Source: Nocardia jinanensis (GTDB lineage Bacteria; Actinomycetota; Actinomycetes; Mycobacteriales; Mycobacteriaceae). From it: DNA of 64,000 bases. Below are positions 17,356 to 25,700 of this stretch, in pieces. The notes under the pieces are model-generated. The model ran no database searches and had not been told where the DNA came from. It saw only the letters and a list, made by a program, of their open reading frames with translations. The position numbers were made by a program, and so were the translations under genes. The stretch is from contig NZ_BMMH01000004.1 of the NCBI RefSeq assembly GCF_014645735.1, positions 440,240 to 504,239 of the forward strand. Reading direction: 5' to 3'. Within the stretch, counting starts at the first letter, position 1. Each line of letters begins with the position of its first letter.

Positions 17356-18701
17356 GCCGGGAGTTCCTTCCGCCCCGTCTCGCGGATCGTCGCGACGGTG
17401 AGCAGCCCGATGGCGCAGACGCCCATCACCCAGTAGGCGGGTGACATCGCACTGCCCGTTGATTCGACCAGTTGGGCGGCGACATACGGTGCCGTTCCGC
17501 CGGCCGCGATGGTGCCGATATTGAAGCCGAGGGAGACCCCGGTGTAGCGGACCGTGCGGGGGAACAGTTCGGTGAACAGCGGGAACGCCGGAACCTGCAC
17601 CACACCGTTGAGGACCATGTAGACGAAGTAGACGAGGCCGATCACGACAATGCTGCTCGTCGCACCCATGATCAGGAACGCCGGGAGGGCGATCACGACG
17701 TAGGCGAGGTAGCCGAAGATGAGGACTGGTTTCCGGCCGTACCTGTCGGTGAGCATGCCGCTGATCGGGAAGGTGGCGCAGGCCAGGGCGATGGCGATGG
17801 CTGATGTCCAGTACACGGCGTCTTTGGAGAAGCCGAGGTTCTTGATCAGGTAGACGCTGAAGTAGGTCAATCCGATATAGCCGGAGCCGTTCATCGCGAT
17901 GGCGACACCGACGACGCGGAGTACCGACCACGGGTTCTTCGTGACGACGTCCTTGAGCGGGCTCTTGGCGACCTGCTCCTTCTCGGCCATCTCCTCGAAT
18001 TCGGGGGTGTCTTCGAGCTTCAACCGGACGCGGAGGCAGACGTAGGCGAGGGGGAGGGCGAGCAGGAACGGGATGCGCCAGCCCCACGACTCCATCTGTT
18101 CGTCGGTGGTGACGAGGGCGACCAGGCCGACGACGGCGGCGGCGACGGCGAAGCCGAGGGTGGAGCCGACCGGGGTGAAGGAGCCGAAGAAGCCGCGTCG
18201 CCCGGGTGGGGCCGATTCGGCGATGTAGGTCGCCGCGCCGCCTACTTCGCCGCCGGCGGAGAAGCCCTGGGCGAGTCGGACGAGTACTAGAAGGACGGGG
18301 GCGAGTACGCCGACGGACGAATGGGTGGGGAGTAACCCGAGGATGCCGCAGGCTATGCCCATCGCGACGACTGTGGCCACGAGGGCGTGGCGGCGGCCGC
18401 GGCGGTCGCCGAGGCGGCCGAAGAAGATGCCGCCGAGGGGGCGGGCGACGTAGGCGACGCCGAACACGGCGAGGGTCGACAGGATCGACACCCCGGGATT
18501 GTCGGACGGGAAGAACAGGGGGGCGATGGTGACGGCGAGGAAGCCGTAGACCGCGAAGTCGTAGTACTCGATGAGGGTGCCGACGCCGCCGGCGATGGCG
18601 GCGCGGCGGGCCACTGAGTTGGACTTCTTCGGGGCGGTCACCTGATGCCGGCCGGTGGGCTGTCTGTCAGGGTTCTCGACGCGATGATCGACATTGGTCA
18701 T
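17352..18701 (-). CDS. MHS-family MFS transporter (carboxylate:H+ symporter type)
   Basis: A 449-residue, 12-helix major facilitator of the metabolite:H+ symporter group (ShiA/KgtP/ProP-like). Signs are the N-terminal GTLIEYYDFAVYGFLA, the loop GRLGDRRGRRHAL between helices 2 and 3, and its repeat TDRYGRKPVL in the second half. RLAQGFSAGGEVGGAATYIAE at helix 4 is also typical. Family members import dicarboxylates, citrate, shikimate or osmolytes. Its ATG overlaps the LeuD-like gene's stop and its stop overlaps the ligase start, both as ATGA. It is very likely the uptake system for the operon's substrate. Confidence 0.88.
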   Translation of the reverse strand: MTNVDHRVENPDRQPTGRHQVTAPKKSNSVARRAAIAGGVGTLIEYYDFAVYGFLAVTIAPLFFPSDNPGVSILSTLAVFGVAYVARPLGGIFFGRLGDRRGRRHALVATVVAMGIACGILGLLPTHSSVGVLAPVLLVLVRLAQGFSAGGEVGGAATYIAESAPPGRRGFFGSFTPVGSTLGFAVAAAVVGLVALVTTDEQMESWGWRIPFLLALPLAYVCLRVRLKLEDTPEFEEMAEKEQVAKSPLKDVVTKNPWSVLRVVGVAIAMNGSGYIGLTYFSVYLIKNLGFSKDAVYWTSAIAIALACATFPISGMLTDRYGRKPVLIFGYLAYVVIALPAFLIMGATSSIVVIGLVYFVYMVLNGVVQVPAFPLFTELFPRTVRYTGVSLGFNIGTIAAGGTAPYVAAQLVESTGSAMSPAYWVMGVCAIGLLTVATIRETGRKELPA

Positions 18702-19231
18702 TGCGGTTGTCCTTGGCGTGTGTGCTCGGCGAGCAGGAGTTCATACGAGCCACCGGCTTCGATGACCTGAACGGTCCGCGGATTCGGTGGGGTTCCGACC
18801 AGGTCGGTTCCCTCGGGCCGGCGCAGGGTCGCGGCGCGCCAGTCGAGGACCACGGGATCGTCCACTGTCACAGCGGTCGATACGCCGGGGATCGTGATCA
18901 ACGGCATGCCGTTGAAGGTCTCGCCGCGCCAGAAGCCGGGCGAGAAGGATTCCGCGACGATGGCCGAGATCCCCGCATTGCGGAGGGCGACCATGGGCGG
19001 ATAGTGCGGGTGACCGTAGCCGAAGTTACGGCCGCCGACGATGATATCGCCGGGGCGGACGCGGTCGGCGAAGGTGGGGTCGTAGGCCTGCATGCACACC
19101 GAGCGCAGGTGGTCGGGGTCGTAGGACTTGATATTGGAGACGCCGACGACGAGGTCGATATCGAAATCGTCGCCGAAGATCCAAGCGACCTTGCCTTCGA
19201 TAAGGTCGGGTGGGGGTGGGTAGGCGCTCAT
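18698..19231 (-). CDS. LeuD-like hydro-lyase small subunit with altered active-site loop
   Basis: A 177-residue aconitase-swivel subunit. Recognisable parts are KVAWIFGDDFDIDLVVG at the N-terminus, GDIIVGGRNFGYG, and SFSPGFWRGETFNGMPLI. In LeuD and aconitase the NFG-G is followed by SSRE-A-P, whose Ser/Arg take part in catalysis and substrate binding. Here it reads NFGYGHPHYPPM, so those residues are replaced by His/Pro/His/Tyr. The rest of the fold looks intact and the gene is in a coupled operon (ATGA with the large subunit and with the transporter), so this looks like a specialised subfamily, not decay. Expected role: hydration or dehydration of a hydroxy di- or tricarboxylate with the large subunit. 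Confidence 0.8.
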   Translation of the reverse strand: MSAYPPPPDLIEGKVAWIFGDDFDIDLVVGVSNIKSYDPDHLRSVCMQAYDPTFADRVRPGDIIVGGRNFGYGHPHYPPMVALRNAGISAIVAESFSPGFWRGETFNGMPLITIPGVSTAVTVDDPVVLDWRAATLRRPEGTDLVGTPPNPRTVQVIEAGGSYELLLAEHTRQGQPQ

Positions 19232-20493
19232 AGGGCCGACTCCTGGATGGTGCCGGTGAGGGCGCTCGCGGCGACGGTGTAGGGGGAGCCCATGTAGATA
19301 TTGGCGTCGGGGCTGCCCATACGTCCGGAGATGTTGAGGACGCCGGTGGAGATGCAGTTCTCGCCGGGTTGCAGGGGTTTCTGGTAGCCGAAGCAGAAAT
19401 CGCAGCTCGATATATTGATATGCGCACCTGCGGATCGGAGCACATCGAGGAGACCCTCTGCCTCGGCCTGCTCGTACACCTTCTGGGAGGTGGGGACGAC
19501 ATTGAGTTCCACGCCGGGCGCGACCTTGCGACCGTCGAGGACCAGGGCGGCGGCGCGCAGATCTTCGATGCGGCCGCTGGCGCACGAGCCGATGAATGCC
19601 TTGGTGATGGGTGTGCCGGTGAGTTCCTGGGCGGTTTTGGTGTTGACGGCTCGGGCCGAGCCGGGCAGCACTACCCGGGGAGTCAGGGTCGAGAGGTCGA
19701 TGGTGTGGCGGGCCGCGTAGGTGGCGTCGGGGTCGGGATAGACCGGGTCGAAGTCGCGGCGGGCGACCTCGTTCGCGTAGGCGAGGGACATCTCGTCGGG
19801 TTCGAAGATCGCGGAGACGGCACCGGTGAACATGGCCATTCCGCACAGGCCCTGGCGGTGGTCGATGGCCATGGCGCGGGCGCCGGGGCCGCCGAATTCC
19901 ATCACCTGATGGGCGCAGCCGTCGGCGCCGACCATATCGATGATGGTGTGGACGAGGTCGCGGCTGTCGACGCCGGGTGGGAATTCGCCGACGAGGTCGA
20001 AGCGGGTGGTGGCGGGGATATCGACGAAGATCTTGCCGGTGACCCAGGCTTCGATGAGGTCGCGGCGGATGCCCCAGCCGAGGGCGCCGAAGGCTCCGAT
20101 ACCGCTGATGTGGCCGTCGAAGTGGACGAGGAATTCGCCGGGGATCGCGAGGCCCAGTTCGGCGGTGAGCTGGTGGCCGATGCCGCGGCCCTCGTGCAAT
20201 TCGATGCCGTAGAAGTCGCACCAGTCGCGGGTGACCTGGTGGACTTCGGTTTCCTTGTCGTTGCGCTTGGTGAGCATGTGATCGATGAAGACGATGTAGC
20301 GGCTCGGGTCCTGGAGCTCGGTGATGCCGAAGTCGTCGCGCATCTGCCGGAACATCACGTCGGTGTACCCGGGGAAGTCGTAGGCGATCATGCGCGCGGG
20401 GTGGACCGCGTGGTTCTCGGCGGCGCGGACAGTGTCCTGGTCGGAGGCGCGGCCCAGGATCTTCTCCGTCATGGTGTAACCCACGGCGGTCAC
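19228..20493 (-). CDS. LeuC-like [4Fe-4S] hydro-lyase large subunit
   Basis: A 421-residue aconitase-superfamily large subunit beginning VGYTMTEKILGRAS, as in LeuC2-type proteins. The cluster ligands are visible: Cys in FIGSCASGR and CxxC in SSCDFCFGY. FIDHMLTKRND and GGPGARAMAIDHRQGLCGMA are other family blocks. I start at GTG 20493, which overlaps the lyase stop as GTGA; ATG 20472 would shorten it by seven residues. It should pair with the LeuD-like product. Homologous two-subunit enzymes dehydrate isopropylmalate, citramalate, homocitrate or 2,3-dimethylmalate. No other leucine-biosynthesis gene is nearby, and the companion lyase favours a catabolic role. Confidence 0.85.
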   Translation of the reverse strand: MTAVGYTMTEKILGRASDQDTVRAAENHAVHPARMIAYDFPGYTDVMFRQMRDDFGITELQDPSRYIVFIDHMLTKRNDKETEVHQVTRDWCDFYGIELHEGRGIGHQLTAELGLAIPGEFLVHFDGHISGIGAFGALGWGIRRDLIEAWVTGKIFVDIPATTRFDLVGEFPPGVDSRDLVHTIIDMVGADGCAHQVMEFGGPGARAMAIDHRQGLCGMAMFTGAVSAIFEPDEMSLAYANEVARRDFDPVYPDPDATYAARHTIDLSTLTPRVVLPGSARAVNTKTAQELTGTPITKAFIGSCASGRIEDLRAAALVLDGRKVAPGVELNVVPTSQKVYEQAEAEGLLDVLRSAGAHINISSCDFCFGYQKPLQPGENCISTGVLNISGRMGSPDANIYMGSPYTVAASALTGTIQESAL

Positions 20494-21359
20494 CGGTCCT
20501 GTTTCGCGGGTAGGTACTTGTTCTGCTTGGCCTCGACCTCGGGGAAGCCGATCAGTTCGACGAATTCGTGGTGCTGGAGTGTGTCGGCGCTGACCTGGGC
20601 GGGTGCTTCGCCCGCGGCGAGCCGGCGCAGCGTCGCCTGGGCGGCCCCGGCCACTGCCATCAGGACCTGGGTCGGCAGCAGGGCGAGGCGGACGCCGATC
20701 TGGGCGAGGATCTCGGGGGTGAAATCGCGTTCGGTCCAGGTGGAGGCGGTGAGGGTGGCCATCAGCGGGACCCCGGCCTCTTCGTGGCAGCGCTGCCACT
20801 GTTCGACGGTTTCGAAGGTTTTGGTCACCGGCATGATCATGTCGGCGCCGGCTTCGACGTAGGCCTGGGCGCGGCGGATGGCGTCGTCGCCGCGGGCGTC
20901 GGTGCGGGCGATCAGGAGGACGTCGTCGGGGATCGAATCGCGGACGGCGCGGATCTTGCCGGTCGCTTCGCCGATGGTGATCAGGTCGACGGGGTCGCCC
21001 ACGCAGATGGGGCAGGACTTGGGGGAGACCTGGTCCTCCATGAACATCCCGCCGACGCCCGCGTCCGCGAACTTGGCGGCGGTGCGGGCGGCGTTGACGG
21101 CGTTGCCGTAGCCGGTGTCGATATCGGCGACCAGTGGCAGCTTCGAGGACTCTCGGATGGTGCGGACTGCCTGCAGGTTCTCGGTCTGGGTGTAGAGCTC
21201 GGCGTCGGGCAGGCCCAGCGCCGCCGAGACGGCGAATCCGGACGCGCACAGGGCGCTGAATCCGGCCTGTTCGGCGAGACGGGCGGTCAAACCGTCCCAT
21301 ACGCCGGGGGCGTAGACGAGTCCGTTCGACGTGAGGTCTTTCAAGGTCGGGCTGCGCAC
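20490..21359 (-). CDS. Isocitrate lyase / PEP mutase family C-C lyase
   Basis: A 289-residue TIM-barrel enzyme of the ICL/PEPM superfamily. PLVADIDTGYGN supplies the metal-binding Asp residues, MFMEDQVSPKSCP is the gating-loop region, and LLIARTDARG is a further superfamily block. Relatives cleave methylisocitrate, dimethylmalate or related acids to pyruvate/glyoxylate plus an acid, or decarboxylate oxaloacetate. The loop reads PKSCPICVGD and not the PKKCGH of isocitrate/methylisocitrate lyases, so its substrate is probably different. It is the first gene of the operon, starting at GTG 21359, and overlaps the dehydratase large subunit as GTGA. A dimethylmalate-lyase-like role is the best fit with its partners. 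Confidence 0.82.
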   Translation of the reverse strand: MRSPTLKDLTSNGLVYAPGVWDGLTARLAEQAGFSALCASGFAVSAALGLPDAELYTQTENLQAVRTIRESSKLPLVADIDTGYGNAVNAARTAAKFADAGVGGMFMEDQVSPKSCPICVGDPVDLITIGEATGKIRAVRDSIPDDVLLIARTDARGDDAIRRAQAYVEAGADMIMPVTKTFETVEQWQRCHEEAGVPLMATLTASTWTERDFTPEILAQIGVRLALLPTQVLMAVAGAAQATLRRLAAGEAPAQVSADTLQHHEFVELIGFPEVEAKQNKYLPAKQDR

Positions 21360-21512
21360 CAGTCCACTCTCCGTTTCGCAATGCGGAATGCGTTTCGTAT
21401 CTCGGTACGCACGGTAAGGTGGTGCGGGTCACAAAGTCAACCCCGGTCGGTGGATGTCTGTTCGTATGGTGACGACACCGATCGCACGATCAACGAAAGC
21501 GAGTGAGCCGCA
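21360..21512. promoter_or_regulatory. Divergent promoter/operator of the catabolic operon and IclR gene
   Basis: This 153-bp gap separates the leftward operon from the rightward IclR regulator. It contains CGTTTCG at 21372-21378 and 21391-21397, 19 bp apart, with the partly self-complementary GCAATGCGGAATGC between them. IclR proteins bind such paired sites in divergent promoters, so this is a plausible operator, but the exact box is not proven by the sequence. Confidence 0.4.
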
Positions 21513-22307
21513 GTGACTGTGTCCATCGAGTCCGAAGCGCCGGGCGGTCGCGACGTTGTGGGCGCTGTTCTCAAGGCCTGCACGCTGCTCGGTCACTTCG
21601 GTGCGGACCGGCCCGTCTGGACGCTGAACGACCTCACCACGGCGAGTGGGATGAACAAGACGACGGTGTATCGCCTGATGTCCACGCTGATCCAGGCGGG
21701 GTGGGTGACTCGTACCGAAGAAGGCGCCTACCGCGTCGCGATGCCGGTATTCGAGATCGGTTCCGCTGCGCTGTCGAAGCTCGATATCCGTTCCGCGGCA
21801 AAGCCGTTCATGTCCGAACTGGCGTCCGCCTTCGGTAATACCGCCTACCTGATGGTGCCCGCGGAACAGGGCGCGGTCTGCATCGACCTGCTCGAAGGAC
21901 GCAACGCCCTGGTCGTCGCCGGGATCAACATCGGGTCCGTGATGCCCTATCACGCCGCGGCGGGGCCCATCGTCATGCTCGCTCACTCGCAAGCTCTGCG
22001 GGACAGGTGGATCACGACCGATCTGCCCGCGATCACCGATCGAACCATCACCGATGTGGACAGACTCGTCGAACACCTCGACGCGATCAGGGAAGCCGGC
22101 TACTCGCTGAGCAACTCCGACTATCTGCCCGGGGTCGCCGCGGTGGGGGCGCCGATATTGGGGCGGGACGGATCGGTGGTCGCGTCCATCAGCGTGGGCG
22201 GCCGGGCCGAGGAGTTCGAAGGCGACGCGCTCACCGCGAAAATCGAGCGGGTGTGCGACGCGGGCGTGCGGATCACGAGGATCGCGCAAGCGCTACCGCG
22301 GGGCTGA
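21513..22307 (+). CDS. IclR-family transcriptional regulator
   Basis: A 264-residue IclR regulator. The N-terminal winged HTH is seen at about residues 15-75 (VLKACTLLGHFG, then LTTASGMNKTTVYRLMSTLI). The C-terminal effector domain carries GNTAYLMVPAEQGAVCIDLL and GYSLSNSDYLPGVAAVGAPI, the usual ligand-pocket blocks. The start is GTG 21513. Divergent placement from the lyase/LeuCD/MHS/ligase operon strongly suggests that it controls it, with the imported acid or an intermediate as effector. Whether it represses or activates cannot be told. Confidence 0.88.
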   Translation: MTVSIESEAPGGRDVVGAVLKACTLLGHFGADRPVWTLNDLTTASGMNKTTVYRLMSTLIQAGWVTRTEEGAYRVAMPVFEIGSAALSKLDIRSAAKPFMSELASAFGNTAYLMVPAEQGAVCIDLLEGRNALVVAGINIGSVMPYHAAAGPIVMLAHSQALRDRWITTDLPAITDRTITDVDRLVEHLDAIREAGYSLSNSDYLPGVAAVGAPILGRDGSVVASISVGGRAEEFEGDALTAKIERVCDAGVRITRIAQALPRG

Positions 22308-22773
22308 AGGGCCCGCGGCTGACAGTCGAGGGTGACCTTCCGTGGGAGCCGGCCGCGATCGTCCTGACATCACGGGGCCTGCGAATGTGACGTTTTCGTA
22401 TGCTCGATGAAATCGAAATGTTGGACAGGGGCGAGCGGGATAATCGGGTGCGGCTCGCACGCACGATATATGCCATGACAGCTTCCTGTAAATTTCAATT
22501 TCTCGTGTTCCTCGGTTGGAAAACGATATGAATTACATGGCTGTGTTTATGGAAATGGTACGCCGCCCGCAGGTTTGGGCTGGTGGATCCCCGTGAGTCG
22601 GGGCCGCGATCGCCTCAGCTGGGAATTCGCTGCGTAAGGCCTGTAGCCCGTATAAATTTTCATGCAATTTTGCTGTACGGATCTTGATTTCTGGGGTATA
22701 CGCAGGCCAGCCGGTCGTCCTACACTAAAGCCCGGTCGGGATACGGAGGAAAGGTCGGCTCTGGAGGAGAGAG
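22308..22773. promoter_or_regulatory. Leader/promoter region of the NRPS gene
   Basis: A 466-bp gap with an AT-richer centre (about 22380-22560). The NRPS ATG at 22774 is preceded by GGAGGAGAG, a strong ribosome site. TACACT about 50 bp upstream could be a -10. A 43-codon ORF (22400-22531) lies inside but lacks support. No riboswitch or clear operator is seen. Confidence 0.4.
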
Positions 22774-25700
22774 ATGGCAAGTCCGCCACCCCGGATTCAT
22801 CCTGGCCCGGTTCCGGACGGAACTGGCGCGACCACAATTTCGGCGATACGGCCGGTGCCGCTCTCGGCCGGTCAGCGGGCACTCTGGCTGGCGCAGCAAT
22901 TACGCCCGGACGTCCCGATATCCGAAGCGCAGTACATCGAACTCCACGGCGAGCTGGATATCGAGTTGCTGCGCCGGACATCGATCCGAGTGGGCCGTGA
23001 ATTCCAGACGGGATATCTACGCCTGGTAGAGGACGACGGTGAGCCGTACCAGTTGTTCGATCCGTCGCTGGAGTCGGCGGGACCGCATATCGATATGCGT
23101 GGTGAACGAGATCCCATGGCGGCGGCTCTGCGGTGGATGTGCGACGAGTACACCGCACCGCTGGATATGACCCGGGACCGGTTGGTGGCGGGGGCGCTCC
23201 TACAGGTCGGGGATCGTCATTACCTGTGGTACAACAGGATTCACCATGTCGCATCGGACGGCTATGCCGCGATGACGATGGTGAACCGGATCGCGGCGCT
23301 GTACACCGCTGCGCTGCAGGACCCGGCAGCAGAGCCGAGCGAATCGATAGCGCCGAATCGGGCGGCGGACCTGCGCACCCTGTACGAGGCCGACCGCAGC
23401 TATCGCGAATCGAAGAGGTTCACCGACGACCGAGCGTATTGGCTGAACAGGCTCGCCGACGTCCACGACGTTTCCAGCCTTGCCGGTGGATACGCTCCCC
23501 CGCGCGCGGACAGCGTGGCCGCGATCGGTGAACTGTCGCCGGCGACGGTAGCGCGGATCGATCACTGCGCCGATGTGCTGGACACCAGCCCGGCCGCGGT
23601 GGTGATCGCCGCATTTGGATGCTATCTGGCCCGGATGACCGGGCGGGACGATGTCGTGGTCGATATACCCGTATCGGGGCGCACGAGCGCCGTGCTGCGG
23701 CGCTCGGGGGGAGTGTTCGTCAACGTCGCGCCGTTCCCGGTCGTGTTCGGTACCGGGGATACGGTCGCGACGCTGGCGCGGCGGGTGCAGTCCGACCTGA
23801 TCGGCGCACTCCGGCATCAGCGATGCGGCCTCTACGATATTCGTGCCGCCGCCGGATCGAACGGGCAGCGGCGTTTCGCCGGCCCGGTGGTCAATGTCAT
23901 GTACTTCCACCAGGAGATCCGGCTCGGGCCGGCGAGCGGGGAATTCCATATCCTCAGCTCCGGGCCCGTCGAGGATCTGCTGGTCGATCTCTATCAGACC
24001 GGAGATCCGCCGCGGACGATCCTGCACTTCATGGCCAATCCCAACCTTTACACCCGCGCCGAACTGTCGGCGCATCACGCCAGATTCACGCAGTTGCTCG
24101 ACGCGTTCGCCGCCGCCGCACCGGATACCGACCTCGGACAGGTCCACCCCGATACGGCCCGTGACGCAGCTCGGATCCGTCACCGCCGTGAGAACCTCGC
24201 GTTCTGGCGGGCCACGCTTGCCGACCTGCCGGTGGAACTGAGTCTGCCGTTCGATCGATCGCGACCGGGAGTGGCCTCGGACCGGGGCGGGAGTTGCCGG
24301 TTCGGGTTGGGGGCTGGGCTGGTCGGGGGCCTGGCGAAACTCGCGCGGGGGCGCGATCGATCGTTGTTCACGGTGATCCATGCCGCGCTGGCGATTCTGC
24401 TCGCGCGGTTGAGTGGTTCCGGTGACATCGTGATCGGAACACCGGTAGCCGGGCGTGGCGCCGCTGCGCTCGACGATACGAGCGGAACATCGGTGGCGGT
24501 GTTGCGGACCGATGTCGAGCTCGGTGAGTCCTTCACCGAGTTCCTCGATCGGGTCGGGCAGATCGATCCGGCTGCTTTCGAGCATGCCGATGTGCCGTTC
24601 GAGCAGTTGGTGGCGGAGCTCGCCCCCGAACGCTCGCAGTCACCGAATCCGCTGTTCCAGGTCGTGCTGGCAATCCAGGACTCGGTGCGCGCCGACCTGG
24701 ATGCGCCCGGTTCGGTGACCGATCGTGTCGAGGATGTACCCCGGTGCGATGTGCGGGTCGCGTTGTCGGAGGGCGACGACCATGACGGGTTGGCAGTGAC
24801 GGTCACCTACTCGGCGGATCTGTTCGATGCGCGCACGATCGATTCGCTGGGGCGCCGATTGGTCCGGGTACTGGAATCGGTGGCCGCGGATCCGGCGGGC
24901 GCAGTGGGGTCGATCGACCTACTCGAGCCGGCTGAACGAGCTGATCTGCTGACGCGTTCCGGAGGCCGCACGGTCGCGCCCGTTACTCTCGACGAGCTGT
25001 TGACCGCGACTGCCGCCGGGAATCCGGACGTGCCGGCGTTCGTGTTCGACGGTGCGCAGATGAGTTACCGAGAACTCGACGAGCGCTCCAGCCAACTGGC
25101 CCGGATACTCATCCGGCAGGGCGTGGGGCCGGAAGATATTGTCGCGGTCGCGATGCCACGCTCTCCGGATTTGGTTCTCGCCTGGTGGGCGGTGGCGAAA
25201 TCGGGGGCCGCCTTCCTGCCGATCGACCCGGCTTTTCCCGCCGAGCGGATCACCCACATGATGACCGATTCCGAAGCGGTGATCGGTTTGACGGTGGCGT
25301 CGGCGCGTGAGCAATTACCCGGCACCATCGATTGGCTGATACCCCGCGACCTCGACAGGACCATCGACAGCCGGCCGATCTCCGATTCCGAACGCACAAC
25401 CGCGCTGCGACCACAGCACCCGGCCTATCTGATCTACACCTCGGGCTCCACCGGTGTGCCGAAGGGGGTGACCGTGACGCATGCCGGGTTGGCCGCGCTC
25501 AGCGCCGAGCAGCGGGAACGCTATGCGGTGAACCGAGACTCGCGGACGCTGTACTTCGCGTCGCCGAGCTTCGACAGCTCGGTCTGGGAGATGTTGTTCG
25601 CGGGGGGATCCGGCGCCACGATGATTATCGCGGTGCCCGGTACCTACGGTGGTGTGGAGCTGGCGGAGCTGTTGCGCCGCGAGCGGGTGAGCCACGCAGT

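Noticed and set aside
19369..20862. Rightward frame of about 500 codons across the LeuC-like and lyase genes
   Set aside because: Antisense shadow rich in Gly/Val/Asp with no motif; the leftward genes carry CxxC and DIDTGYG motifs and overlap each other properly.
22400..22531. 43-codon ORF upstream of the NRPS
   Set aside because: Starts without a clear ribosome site and has no recognisable relatives; more likely leader sequence.
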